Shown here: piece after piece, positions 8,846 through 17,361 of the stretch
Position numbering within the stretch: the first letter of the stretch is position 1
Layout of the letters: each line of letters starts with the position of its first letter
NCBI RefSeq assembly: GCF_900113805.1
Contig: NZ_FOQT01000001.1
Coordinates: forward strand, 620,001 to 684,000
Length of the DNA: 64,000 nt
From: Halpernia frigidisoli
GTDB lineage: Bacteria; Bacteroidota; Bacteroidia; Flavobacteriales; Weeksellaceae
Reading direction: 5' to 3'
Position numbers and translations under genes: made by a program
The notes under the pieces: model-generated
The model's database searches: none
What the model saw: the letters and a program-made list of their open reading frames with translations, nothing else
Told to the model about the DNA's origin: nothing

Positions 8846-9415
8846 TTAATCTTTTAAAAAATTCTCTAAAATTTCCCTTCCTTTTGGTGTTAAAATACTT
8901 TCCGGGTGGAACTGAACGGCTTGAACATCATAAGTTTTATGTTGCAAAGCCATAATCATCTGATCTTTATCAACAGCCGTAATTTCCAATTCTTCGGGAA
9001 AATATTCAGGCGAAACTGCCCAAGAATGGTATCTTCCGGCCTCGAAAGTTTCTGGGAAATTTTTAAAGATTTCTGTATTTTTATTTAAAATTTTAACGTC
9101 TGTTGCAACACCGTGATAAATTTCTGAAAGATTAATTAATTTTCCACCAAATGCTTCGCCAATTGCTTGCAATCCTAAACAAACGCCGAAAATTGATTTT
9201 GTTGGCGCATAAGTTTTAATTAAATCTAATAAAATCCCCGATTCTTCGGGAATTCCAGGTCCAGGCGAAAGAATTATTTTATCATATTGATTAACATCTT
9301 CCAAGGAAATTTCATCATTCCTGAAAACGTCAATTTTTTCGCCTACAATTTCTTCAATCATTTGAACCAAATTGTAAGTAAAACTGTCGTAATTATCTAA
9401 GACTAAAATTTTCAT
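8846..9415 (-). CDS. trpG: anthranilate synthase component II (glutamine amidotransferase)
   Basis: TrpG hydrolyses glutamine and passes ammonia to TrpE; such subunits can also serve aminodeoxychorismate synthase (PabA). The 189-residue class I amidotransferase has the oxyanion PGPGIPEESG segment, nucleophile Cys79 in GVCLGLQAIG, and the His-Glu pair in FHPESILTP. Its place between trpE and trpD supports the tryptophan role. A dual role in folate synthesis is possible but cannot be judged from this window. Confidence 0.94.
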   Translation of the reverse strand: MKILVLDNYDSFTYNLVQMIEEIVGEKIDVFRNDEISLEDVNQYDKIILSPGPGIPEESGILLDLIKTYAPTKSIFGVCLGLQAIGEAFGGKLINLSEIYHGVATDVKILNKNTEIFKNFPETFEAGRYHSWAVSPEYFPEELEITAVDKDQMIMALQHKTYDVQAVQFHPESILTPKGREILENFLKD

Positions 9416-9431
9416 AATTTATTTTTTTAAT

Positions 9432-9518
9432 GTAAAAATGTAATAGTCTAACAGTTTACCAATGAATATCAAATTGAACAAATTGCTACACTGTTAAATT
9501 GTTATATTGCTACATTTT
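9432..9518. repeat. imperfect inverted repeat in the trpE-trpG gap
   Basis: Arms of about 21 bases (GTAAAAATGTAATAGTCTAAC at 9432 onward, and TGTTATATTGCTACATTTTTA near 9498-9518) match except for a central block. The space between is made of low-complexity TTGTTA/TTGCTA units. It makes the trpE-trpG gap (102 bases) larger than the other gaps in the front of the operon. Confidence 0.5.
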
Positions 9519-10936
9519 TATATTGATTCTGCTTTAATTATCGCTTTTTTTAAAGCACCAAGTTTGTTATTGACTTCTTGAAGTTCATTTTCAGCGGAAG
9601 ATTTTGCAACTATTCCGGCGCCGGCTTGATAAAATAAAGTGTTGTTTTTACTTAAAAAAGTCCGGATCATAATTGCCTGGTTGCAACTTCCATCAAAGCC
9701 GACGAAACCTAAACAACCGCCATAATAACCGCGCGAAGTTTTTTCATAGTCGTCGATTAATTCCATGGCTTTAAATTTTGGTGCGCCACTTAAAGTTCCC
9801 TGTGGAAAAGTTGTCGCAATCATTTCAAACGGATTTTGATCTGGTAAAACTTCCGCCGTTACTTCCGAAACCATGTGAATGACATGTGAAAAAAACTGGA
9901 TTTCTTTTAATTTTGTAACCGTCGTTTTTTTGCCAATAATACTTAAATCATTTCGCGCCAAATCTACCAACATCGTGTGTTCTGCGTTTTCTTTGGCGTC
10001 TTCTTTTAATAATTCTGCGGACGCTAAATCTTCCTCCAAAACGCCGGTTCTTTTAAAAGTTCCCGCAATTGGGTGAATGATCGCTTTTCCATCTTTAATG
10101 ATCAATTGGGCTTCTGGCGAAGAACCAAATATTTTATAATCGCCATAATCAAAGTAGAAAAGATAAGGTGACGGATTTATATTCCGTAAGGCGCGGTAAA
10201 CATTAAAATCATCACCTTGAAATTTCTGCTGAAATCTACGGCTTAAAACGAGTTGAAAAACATCGCCACGGAAGCAATGTTTCTTTGCTTTTTCTACATT
10301 TTCCCGGTATTCTTCATCTGTAAGATTAGATTTTTCTTCATCTACCTTATTGAAAGGAAATATTGGCGCATTTTTTTGATTGATTAAATTTTCAATTTTT
10401 GAAATATCCGATTTTAAACCTTTGATCTTGTTTTCAATTAAAAACATTTCGTCATTAAAATGATTAATCGCGATTATAAACTGGTAAAAACGGTATCTTA
10501 AAAGTGGAATTTTATTTTCTTCAGATTGTTCTTTAAATTTAATTTTATCAAAAAATGGGATAGCATCATAACTCGTGTAACCAAAAAGTCCTTGCGCAGA
10601 TTTTCCCAAATCGTTAACAGGAACCTCGCCTTCAAAACATTTGCAAAAATTTTGTAAAACATCAGTTAATTTTTCATCTTTTAAATTCATCTTAAAAGAA
10701 GGTTCCAATGGAAATTTTACTTCTGCTTCATCGAAGTTTTTGATCTCAATTCCACCAATTGCATTTACCGCAATAAATGAAAAATTATTCTGCGTATTTT
10801 GATTTCCAGCACTTTCTAAAAGAACCGTATCACGAAACTGATCGCGCAATCTTAAATAAATCCCAACGGGCGTAAAAAGATCACTTAAAGTAGATTTTAC
10901 CGTAGTTTTATAATTTATTTTTTGGGAAAATTCCAT
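9518..10936 (-). CDS. trpE: anthranilate synthase component I
   Basis: TrpE converts chorismate and ammonia to anthranilate, the committed step of tryptophan synthesis. It has 472 residues, normal length. The C-terminal chorismate-binding domain is clear: FQLVLSRRF, FGSSPEAQL, PIAGTFKRTG, DLARNDL, TTFPQGTLSGAPK and GYYGGCLGFVG occur in the expected order. It is the first structural gene of the operon, 117 bases downstream of the trpL stop codon with the attenuator hairpin between them. Feedback inhibition by tryptophan is typical of the family but was not read from specific residues here. Confidence 0.96.
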   Translation of the reverse strand: MEFSQKINYKTTVKSTLSDLFTPVGIYLRLRDQFRDTVLLESAGNQNTQNNFSFIAVNAIGGIEIKNFDEAEVKFPLEPSFKMNLKDEKLTDVLQNFCKCFEGEVPVNDLGKSAQGLFGYTSYDAIPFFDKIKFKEQSEENKIPLLRYRFYQFIIAINHFNDEMFLIENKIKGLKSDISKIENLINQKNAPIFPFNKVDEEKSNLTDEEYRENVEKAKKHCFRGDVFQLVLSRRFQQKFQGDDFNVYRALRNINPSPYLFYFDYGDYKIFGSSPEAQLIIKDGKAIIHPIAGTFKRTGVLEEDLASAELLKEDAKENAEHTMLVDLARNDLSIIGKKTTVTKLKEIQFFSHVIHMVSEVTAEVLPDQNPFEMIATTFPQGTLSGAPKFKAMELIDDYEKTSRGYYGGCLGFVGFDGSCNQAIMIRTFLSKNNTLFYQAGAGIVAKSSAENELQEVNNKLGALKKAIIKAESI

Positions 10937-10969
10937 AATTTATTTTAAATATATTTTGATTTTAAGACA

Positions 10970-11002
10970 TAAAAAAAGACCTTAACGTATCGCTAAAGTC
11001 TT
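10970..11002 (-). terminator. trp operon attenuator terminator
   Basis: On the minus strand, AAGACTTTAGCG, loop ATA, CGTTAAGGTCTT, then seven T residues. The 12-pair stem contains two G-U pairs. It lies between the leader peptide and trpE. Its 5' arm overlaps the 3' arm of the predicted antiterminator (10990-11005). Confidence 0.9.
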
Positions 11003-11064
11003 ATAAAATCTTAATTTATTTTTCTTAAAAAATTAAACAAAAGATGTGTATATCAGACCCGCGA
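10990..11064 (-). promoter_or_regulatory. predicted trp antiterminator
   Basis: On the minus strand TCGC-GG-GTCT-GA-TATA (11064 to 11049) can pair with TATA-AGAC-TTTA-GCGA (11005 to 10990), giving 12 pairs with one internal loop and one bulge. The 5' arm covers the last leader codons and the stop. A ribosome stalled on the Trp codons would leave it free, while a ribosome at the stop would mask it. The pairing is seen; the switching is inferred. Confidence 0.7.
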
Positions 11065-11106
11065 AGAGTTGAAATGCCACCACCAGTTTTTGTTTAAGTT
11101 TTTCAT
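11053..11106 (-). CDS. trpL: trp operon leader peptide with three consecutive Trp codons
   Basis: A 17-residue ORF, MKNLNKNWWWHFNSSRV, with TGG TGG TGG at codons 8-10 and a TGA stop. Tryptophan is the rarest residue, so three in a row just upstream of trpE and a terminator marks a classical attenuation leader. When charged tRNA-Trp is scarce the ribosome should stall at codons 8-10, leave the segment near the stop codon free for antiterminator pairing, and let RNA polymerase reach trpE. With ample tryptophan it should finish at the TGA and the terminator should form. The promoter element lies 36 bases upstream of the start codon. The peptide has no other expected function. Confidence 0.92.
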   Translation of the reverse strand: MKNLNKNWWWHFNSSRV

Positions 11107-11141
11107 AATTCTAATTATAATTGATTGTCTCAACTGTGAAG

Positions 11142-11149
11142 CAAATTTA
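11142..11149 (-). promoter_or_regulatory. trp operon promoter -7 element
   Basis: TAAATTTG on the minus strand, matching TAnnTTTG, 36 bases upstream of the leader peptide ATG. Transcription would start near 11135. No clear -33 element was seen. Confidence 0.65.
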
Positions 11150-11222
11150 GAAAAGATATTTTAAATAATCTTACTAAATAATAAAAAATAACATAAATTT
11201 TTTTTTGGGAAGAAATTAACAT

Positions 11223-11230
11223 TACCTTTG
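11223..11230 (+). promoter_or_regulatory. promoter -7 element of the small lipoprotein gene
   Basis: TACCTTTG matches TAnnTTTG, with a TTTG at 11204-11207 as a possible -33 element; the 15-base spacer is rather short. The ATG follows at 11254. Confidence 0.6.
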
Positions 11231-11253
11231 CCGCATCAAAAAAATAAATTATT

Positions 11254-11466
11254 ATGAAAAAATTATTCGTAGCGGCATTTATCGGCGCACTTACATTATC
11301 TGCATGTTCAAAGAAAACTGAAACTGCTGAAAGCAATACTATGATGGCAGAACCAGACAGCACAACTATGATGTCAGATTCTACTTCAATGGCAGCACCA
11401 GCAACAATGGATTCCACTGCAGCTGCAGCACCAATGACTGCTGATAGCACTAAAATGGCTAAATAA
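11254..11466 (+). CDS. small Met/Ser/Thr/Ala-rich putative lipoprotein
   Basis: A 70-residue protein I do not recognise. The start MKKLFVAAFIGALTLSACSKK is a lipoprotein signal peptide with lipobox LSAC, so Cys18 would be acylated and the mature part anchored to a membrane. The mature part is low complexity, with loose repeats such as DSTTMMSDSTSMA and MDSTAAAAPMTADSTKM; about a fifth of it is Met. It has its own promoter element and a strong terminator, so it is a single-gene unit. The same terminator serves the convergent metal-efflux operon. Met-rich periplasmic segments sometimes bind Cu or Ag, but that is speculation here. The opposite strand is also open but carries the trp promoter and no plausible protein. 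Confidence 0.75.
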   Translation: MKKLFVAAFIGALTLSACSKKTETAESNTMMAEPDSTTMMSDSTSMAAPATMDSTAAAAPMTADSTKMAK

Positions 11467-11483
11467 GCATTATTTGTTTACGC

Positions 11484-11516
11484 AAAAAGCAGCTATATTT
11501 TAGCTGCTTTTTTTTG
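11484..11516. terminator. bidirectional terminator between lipoprotein and efflux operon
   Basis: AGCAGCTA and TAGCTGCT arms with an A run before and a T run after, placed between two convergent genes. Confidence 0.85.
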
Positions 11517-11525
11517 TTTAAAAAA

Positions 11526-12656
11526 CTATTCTTCTACGTTTTTTAGCGACATCAAAATTTGATATGCACCTTTTGTCACAAATCTTTTATTTTTAAATTC
11601 ATCGTTATAATTTAAAAGTTCTGTAAAACCATTCTCAGAATTACCAATCTTTACGGGAAACATTTTGTATGTTTTTGGTTTAATTTCTTCAAATATATAT
11701 TGTTTTGCTTCCCAGGTTACTATTGCATCATCAGAAATTACGGTGCCTTCCTGTGATTCTGTTTCCATTTCAGCATTCATAAATGTGCCTGGCAATAAAG
11801 ATAAACTGTTATCTACGAAATGACAATGAATTAAAACGCTTCGATCTGGCGTGAAATCTTTACCAATTATAAAAACGCGTGCTTCGTATTTTTTTTCCGG
11901 ATTTTGATTGGTATATGCAAACACTTTTTGCCCAACTTTGATCTTTGTTAAGTCTTTTTCAAAAACTTTTAAAGCCAAATGTAAATCGCTGGTGTTGACT
12001 ATCTCAAATAATTTATCAACGGGCGAAACGTATTGTCCGATGTTAATATTTACGGCTGAAATATAACCCGAAATAGGAGATACCAAAGCAAATTCACGGC
12101 GGATATTATTCGCATTTAAAGAATTAGGATTAATTCCCAAGGCCGCTAATTTCTGAGCCGTTCCTTTCATCATAATATTTTGATTTTGGGCTTCGTTATA
12201 GGCTTTTTGAGTGACCTTATCCGAACTTGCTTTGCTTTGATTTAAATCTTTTTGGCGTGCATAATCTTGGTTTGCATAGGTTAAATTAGATTTTGCTAAA
12301 AGATAATCTTGCTGAAGTTGGACTAATTCAGGGTTTTCTAAAGTTGCTAAAGTTTGTCCTTTTTGCACATAATTTCCAGGCATAAATCTTGAAACTCTCA
12401 CATAGCCGCCACTTGGCGCAGAAACGCTAGCCATTCCTTGTGGTGGAACGTCAATCTGACCGTTTAATGTAATTTTATTGGCAACATCTTTTTCGTCTAA
12501 ATTTTTTGCTTCAATTCCTGCGTTTTTAATTTGCAGATCGGTCAAAGTAATCTGATTGCCATTTATTGTAGATGGTTCTGCTTTTGATTCTTCTTTTTTA
12601 GAACAGGAACTTATAAAAAGTATTGTAAATAAAAAGACTATTGATTTATTTATCAT
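11526..12656 (-). CDS. RND efflux periplasmic adaptor (CzcB-like membrane fusion protein)
   Basis: Membrane fusion protein that bridges the inner-membrane RND pump and the outer-membrane channel. It has 376 residues. The signal peptide ends in a lipobox (ISSC, Cys18), so it is probably a lipoprotein. The order is that of the family: lipoyl/barrel-sandwich half-motif (SAPSGGYVRVSRFMPGNYVQKGQ), alpha-helical hairpin rich in Gln and Asn (about 110-165), second half-motif (LVSPISGYISAVNI), then beta-barrel. It is the last gene of the operon, 6 bases after the TolC-like gene. Metal specificity comes mainly from the pump. Confidence 0.9.
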   Translation of the reverse strand: MINKSIVFLFTILFISSCSKKEESKAEPSTINGNQITLTDLQIKNAGIEAKNLDEKDVANKITLNGQIDVPPQGMASVSAPSGGYVRVSRFMPGNYVQKGQTLATLENPELVQLQQDYLLAKSNLTYANQDYARQKDLNQSKASSDKVTQKAYNEAQNQNIMMKGTAQKLAALGINPNSLNANNIRREFALVSPISGYISAVNINIGQYVSPVDKLFEIVNTSDLHLALKVFEKDLTKIKVGQKVFAYTNQNPEKKYEARVFIIGKDFTPDRSVLIHCHFVDNSLSLLPGTFMNAEMETESQEGTVISDDAIVTWEAKQYIFEEIKPKTYKMFPVKIGNSENGFTELLNYNDEFKNKRFVTKGAYQILMSLKNVEE

Positions 12657-12662
12657 TTTAAA

Positions 12663-13886
12663 TTATTGTTGGGTTAAACTGTTTAACTGAATTATTTTCT
12701 CATTCAGCATTTTTTGGCTGTCGATCAATTTATTTTGAACTTCTAAACTTTGGTTGATCAAAATAGACCATTCAAGATAATTAATTTCACCTTCGTAATA
12801 TAAGCGATTTGCAGTCTTCATGATGGTTTCGGCGTTTTTTAGACCGCTTGTTTTATAATAATCTGTTTCGCTTTTAAGTTTTTCAAATTCACCGAACAAC
12901 ATAGCATATTGATTTTTAAGCGATCGCGAACCGATTTCGTAATTATTTTCGGCAATTAGTTCGTTGATTTTTTGACCTTCAATTACAGATTTTTGAGCAC
13001 TGTTAAAAAGAGGAATTCCCACGCCGATCATTCCAGAATTAAAACGTGTTGATCTATTATAAAATTTATCATCAGCGCCATTTCCATACATACTTGCATT
13101 AAAATAGGTGAGATTAATTGTCGGCAAAAGTTTAGATTTTTCTGCATTTAATTTCGCGAGTTCAATATTCTTTTGCTGTTCTAATTGTTTTAAAACAATC
13201 GGATTTCCAGCATAATTAAGATCTTGATTTTTGATATTTAATTGGTAAAAATCTGAGTCTTCATTTTTATAAATGATTTTATCATTCAGCAAATAATTAA
13301 ATTGATACAAGGAAACTTCTCTATCTTTTTTAAGATTTTCCAATTGAATTTCTGCCTGACTTCTATAGTTTTCCGCAGTTGTTTTTTCAAGGATATTGCT
13401 TTCGCCTTTTTTTAAGCGAAGTTCGGCGCGTTGGTAATAATTGGTGTAAATAGAAGCTGTTCTTATTAGTAATTTTTCTTTTTCATTTTGATAATTCAAT
13501 TCATTATAAACTAAAGCAATTTCTCTTTTCAGTTGCCATTTTTGAACATCTAAACTAAGCATCGAATTTTTCCATTCTTCGGATAAAACCTGTTTGTGGC
13601 TTTTGTAAAAACCCGGCAATCTGAAAGTTTGATTAACAGAGAATTTTGTGTCGTTGTACACTGAATTAATTTGCCCAAATTCGCCGGAAATATTTAATGG
13701 ATCAACAATAGCGTAAGAATTTCTGATCTTATCCTGATAATCAACGCGAAGTTGTCCGCTCTTTAAATTGAGATTATTTTGAAAGGCTTTTTCATAAGCG
13801 GTTTCCAGCGAAATCTGGGTTTGTGCCTTCATTTGAATTCCGATAAAAACCGAAAAGCATATTGTTATTTTTATAATTTGATTCAT
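12663..13886 (-). CDS. TolC family outer membrane efflux channel (CzcC-like)
   Basis: Outer-membrane channel of a tripartite efflux system. It has 407 residues with signal peptide MNQIIKITICFSVFIGIQMKAQ. It shows the two related halves expected of OEP domains, each with long coiled-coil helices; GIPLFNSAQKSVIEGQKI is the segment that usually ends the second barrel strand. It lies between the adaptor and the RND pump on the same strand. A 182-base gap holding a dispersed repeat separates it from the pump gene. Confidence 0.88.
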   Translation of the reverse strand: MNQIIKITICFSVFIGIQMKAQTQISLETAYEKAFQNNLNLKSGQLRVDYQDKIRNSYAIVDPLNISGEFGQINSVYNDTKFSVNQTFRLPGFYKSHKQVLSEEWKNSMLSLDVQKWQLKREIALVYNELNYQNEKEKLLIRTASIYTNYYQRAELRLKKGESNILEKTTAENYRSQAEIQLENLKKDREVSLYQFNYLLNDKIIYKNEDSDFYQLNIKNQDLNYAGNPIVLKQLEQQKNIELAKLNAEKSKLLPTINLTYFNASMYGNGADDKFYNRSTRFNSGMIGVGIPLFNSAQKSVIEGQKINELIAENNYEIGSRSLKNQYAMLFGEFEKLKSETDYYKTSGLKNAETIMKTANRLYYEGEINYLEWSILINQSLEVQNKLIDSQKMLNEKIIQLNSLTQQ

Positions 13887-13928
13887 TTATTTAATTTTAA
13901 AAAATTCCTGTCTTTTTAGATATAAACT

Positions 13929-14051
13929 GCAGCCCGACTTGAGTGGAAATCCTTTTTTTGCATTTGAAAAAAAGATTGGGAACGGAAGGCGGAAATGCTG
14001 CCATAAAAAAATAATAAGATCTAAGCATTCGACGTAGTCAATTGTCTGCCC
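13929..14051 (+). repeat. dispersed structured repeat, copy C
   Basis: About 123 bp: GCAGCCCGACTTGAG, GGAAATCCTTTTTTTGC, a very short loop, AAAAAAAGATTGGGAACGG, AATGCTGCC and a tail with GTAGTCAATTGTCTGCCC. It lies inside the efflux operon between the pump gene and the TolC-like gene. Confidence 0.85.
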
Positions 14052-14068
14052 AAAAAATATTTATTATT

Positions 14069-17000
14069 CTACTCATCGAAACCATCTTCTTCGTTGGTTA
14101 TTTCCTGAATTTTTTGACGTTTATCCGGAAAGCGTTCTTCAAACCAAATGTAAATCAGCGGTAAAAAATACAGCGTTAAAAATGTGGCTAAAAGTAAACC
14201 ACCAATCACAACGGTTGCCAAAGGACGCTGAACTTCTGCACCTTCGCCGTTGCTTAAAGCCATTGGTAAAAAGCCGAGCGAGGCTACAAATGCCGTCATT
14301 AAAACCGGTCGAAGTCTGTTTTTTCCACCAATTTTTACGACTTCCTTTAAATCTTTGTGTGTTGCTTTTTGGCGGTTAAATTCCGCAATTAAAACAATTC
14401 CATTTAAAACTGCAACGCCGAAAAGCGCGATAAAACCGACGCCCGCGGAAATACTGAAATTCATACCACGAAGCCATAGTGAAAGAATTCCGCCGATCAT
14501 GGAAAGTGGAATGGCTGAAAAGATGAGCAGTCCATATTTCACCGAATTAAAGGCAAAATAAAGCATCAATAAAATGAGTAATAAACTTATAGGAACTGCG
14601 ATCATTAAACGGGATTTTGCCTGCTGAAGATTTTCAAAAGTACCGCCATAAGTGATGGAATATCCGGGTGGAAGTTTAAAATCTTTTTCGACCATTTTCT
14701 GTAAATCTTCTACCGTCGACTGAATATCGCGATTTCTCACGTTGAAACCAACAATAATTCTACGCTGGGCATTTTCCCGCTGAATTTGGTTTACACTTTC
14801 TTTCAGTTCAACATCAGCTACAGAACTCAATGGAATTTCTATTCCCGAAGGTGTAGAAATGAGCAAATTATTAACGTCTTCCACATTTTTTCGCTGCTCG
14901 CCATCTAAACGAACGACGAGATCGAATTTCTTTTCGCCTTCAAAAACAGAACCTGTTGACTGTCCTGCAAATGCTGTGTTTACGATGTTATTAATATCCG
15001 CGACATTTAATCCATATTGAGAAAGTGCATCGCGTTTGTAGGAAATCACGATTTGTGGCATTCCGGAAATTGGTTCGACATAAATATTTTGCGCGCCTTT
15101 TATCTTTTTAGAGATCTGACCTAATTTATCTGCGTAAATTTTTAAAGTATCTAAATTTTCACCAAAAATTTTACAAACAACGTCTTGTCTTGCGCCCGTC
15201 ATTAATTCATTAAAACGCATCGCAACGGGATATTGAAAAGAGTAGGTGACACCAATTAAATTTTTCTTTAATTCGGCAGACATTTTCTCTGAAAGTTCAT
15301 CGTAAGTTGTAGCGGAAGTCCATTCTGCACGTGGTTTTAAAATGATCATCAAATCGCTTGCGTCAATAGGCATCGGATCTGTGGGGATTTCGCTACTTCC
15401 TGTTTTGCCTACAATTTTTTCAATTTCTGGGAATTTTTTTAACAAAACCCGTTGTGATTGTAAAATGGCTTCGGTGGAAGTTTTAAGATTACTTCCGGGC
15501 AAAACTCTCGTGTCAACTGCAAAATCACCTTCTGGAAGTATCGGGATAAATTCACCACCTAATCTTGACATTACAAATAAAGAGATCAAAAACAAACCGA
15601 TCACGCTAAAAAAGACCAACTTTCTGATCTTTAAAACCCTGATCAATGTTCTTTCATAGGATAATTCAATTTTTTCCATCATTCGATCTGAAAAGTTTTT
15701 TCTGTTGTGGATTTTTTTAGACAAGAAAATGGAACTCATCATCGGAATGTAAGTGAGCGAAAGAATAAATGCGCCTAAAAGTGCAAAAATCACAGTTTGT
15801 GCCATTGGTTTAAACATTTTCCCTTCGATTCCCTGTAAAGTTAAGATCGGTAAATAAACTATTAAAATAATAATTTGGCCAAAAACCGCAGAATTCATCA
15901 TCGTACTAGAAGAAGTATAAACTTCACGGTTCATCGTTTCCTGCGAAATTTTGGTGTCGTGAAATTTATTTAAATGTTTGAAACGATGAAGAATGGCTTC
16001 GACAATTATGACCGCACCGTCGACAATTAAACCAAAATCCAGCGCGCCCAAACTCATTAAATTGCCGGAAACGCCGAAAATATTCATCATAATAATCGCG
16101 AAAAGCATCGCTAAAGGAATGACAGAAGCAACTAAAAGACCCGCACGAAAATTTCCTAAAAATAAAACCAGAACGAAAATCACAATCAGTGCGCCTTCCA
16201 TTAAGTTTTTACTAACTGTATGAATCGCATTATTTACCATTTTTGTACGGTCCAGAAATGGTTCAATTTTTACACCCTCCGGCAATGTTTTTTGGATCTT
16301 TTCGATTCTGGTTTTTACCTCTTTGATAACTTCATTTGAGTTCGCACCTTTCATCATCATGACAACTGCGCCCGCAACTTCGCCTTTGCCATTGTAGGTC
16401 ATTGCGCCATAACGAATCGCTTTTCCAAATTGAACTTTACCTATGTTTTTAATTAAAACTGGCGTTCCATCGGGTAAATTTTTAACAACCGTGTTTTCAA
16501 TGTTTGGGATTTTGCCAACTAAACCTTCTGTTCGGATAAACAAAACGCTTGGTCCTTTTTCGATGTAAGCGCCGCCGGTATTTTGGTTATTTTTTTCTAA
16601 AGCATTAAAAACTTCGGTTATTGTAACGCCCATTGATTTTAAAATCGCTGGATTTACTGCAACTTCATATTGTTTTAAATTTCCACCAAAACTGGCAACA
16701 TCAGCAACGCCAGGAGTTCCAAGTAATTGTCTTCGGACGATCCAATCCTGAATAGTTCTCAATTCCATTGCATTATAGCGGTGCTCGAAACCTTTTTTTG
16801 GACGAACTACGTATTGGTAGATTTCACCAAGACCAGTTGAAATTGGCGCCATTTGCGGAACTCCTAAATTAACAGGAATGTCTTTTGAAATTTGTTGAAG
16901 CCTTTCTGCAACCTGTTGACGCGCTGTTAATAAATCTACATCATCTTTAAAGACAATCGTAATAACAGATAATCCAAAGCGTGAAAAACTTCGCATTTCT

Positions 17001-17239
17001 TTGATTCCCTGAATGTTATTATTAATTTGTTCTAAAGGAAAAGTGATAAAACGTTCAATATCTGGTGCGCCCAAACTTGGCGAAATGGTGATGATCTGAA
17101 CCTGATTATCTGTAATATCAGGAACAGCGTCTATGGGAAGTTTTGTAACCTCAAAAAGTCCATAAATAATTAAACCAAATGTCATTAAAATGATAATTAG
17201 TTTATTCTTTATAGAAAATTCTATAATTTTATTTAGCAT
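14069..17239 (-). CDS. czcA: CzcA-type heavy-metal efflux RND pump
   Basis: Inner-membrane proton/metal antiporter of the heavy-metal efflux RND family, exporting cations through the adaptor and channel encoded downstream. It has 1056 residues, full length, with 12 expected membrane segments and two large periplasmic loops. The fourth membrane segment reads LDFGLIVDGAVIIVE. Asp401, Asp407 and Glu414 fit the DFG-D-E signature of Co/Zn/Cd pumps, whereas Cu/Ag CusA pumps lack the first Asp. The gene symbol is therefore given for the CzcA subgroup, by motif only. It starts MLNKIIEFSIKNKLI and is the second gene of the operon after the 127-residue unknown. Confidence 0.92.
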   Translation of the reverse strand: MLNKIIEFSIKNKLIIILMTFGLIIYGLFEVTKLPIDAVPDITDNQVQIITISPSLGAPDIERFITFPLEQINNNIQGIKEMRSFSRFGLSVITIVFKDDVDLLTARQQVAERLQQISKDIPVNLGVPQMAPISTGLGEIYQYVVRPKKGFEHRYNAMELRTIQDWIVRRQLLGTPGVADVASFGGNLKQYEVAVNPAILKSMGVTITEVFNALEKNNQNTGGAYIEKGPSVLFIRTEGLVGKIPNIENTVVKNLPDGTPVLIKNIGKVQFGKAIRYGAMTYNGKGEVAGAVVMMMKGANSNEVIKEVKTRIEKIQKTLPEGVKIEPFLDRTKMVNNAIHTVSKNLMEGALIVIFVLVLFLGNFRAGLLVASVIPLAMLFAIIMMNIFGVSGNLMSLGALDFGLIVDGAVIIVEAILHRFKHLNKFHDTKISQETMNREVYTSSSTMMNSAVFGQIIILIVYLPILTLQGIEGKMFKPMAQTVIFALLGAFILSLTYIPMMSSIFLSKKIHNRKNFSDRMMEKIELSYERTLIRVLKIRKLVFFSVIGLFLISLFVMSRLGGEFIPILPEGDFAVDTRVLPGSNLKTSTEAILQSQRVLLKKFPEIEKIVGKTGSSEIPTDPMPIDASDLMIILKPRAEWTSATTYDELSEKMSAELKKNLIGVTYSFQYPVAMRFNELMTGARQDVVCKIFGENLDTLKIYADKLGQISKKIKGAQNIYVEPISGMPQIVISYKRDALSQYGLNVADINNIVNTAFAGQSTGSVFEGEKKFDLVVRLDGEQRKNVEDVNNLLISTPSGIEIPLSSVADVELKESVNQIQRENAQRRIIVGFNVRNRDIQSTVEDLQKMVEKDFKLPPGYSITYGGTFENLQQAKSRLMIAVPISLLLILLMLYFAFNSVKYGLLIFSAIPLSMIGGILSLWLRGMNFSISAGVGFIALFGVAVLNGIVLIAEFNRQKATHKDLKEVVKIGGKNRLRPVLMTAFVASLGFLPMALSNGEGAEVQRPLATVVIGGLLLATFLTLYFLPLIYIWFEERFPDKRQKIQEITNEEDGFDE

Positions 17240-17361
17240 TTTTAATCGGGATTTTAGGTTAATATGAAACAGTATTTCACATAAGACCTTTAAGTATTAT
17301 TAAACTTAAATTCGGTCAAAATCTATAGATCTGACTTTAAAAGTAAAGGAAAAAAGTTTAA

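Noticed and set aside
11130-11450. 106-codon open frame on the minus strand opposite the small lipoprotein
   Set aside because: It overlaps the lipoprotein gene, which has a lipobox, a promoter element and a terminator. The frame runs through the trp promoter and its composition follows the repeats on the other strand.
14069-17239. Calling the RND pump CusA (Cu/Ag)
   Set aside because: The fourth helix has the DFG-D-E signature of Co/Zn/Cd pumps, not the CusA pattern.
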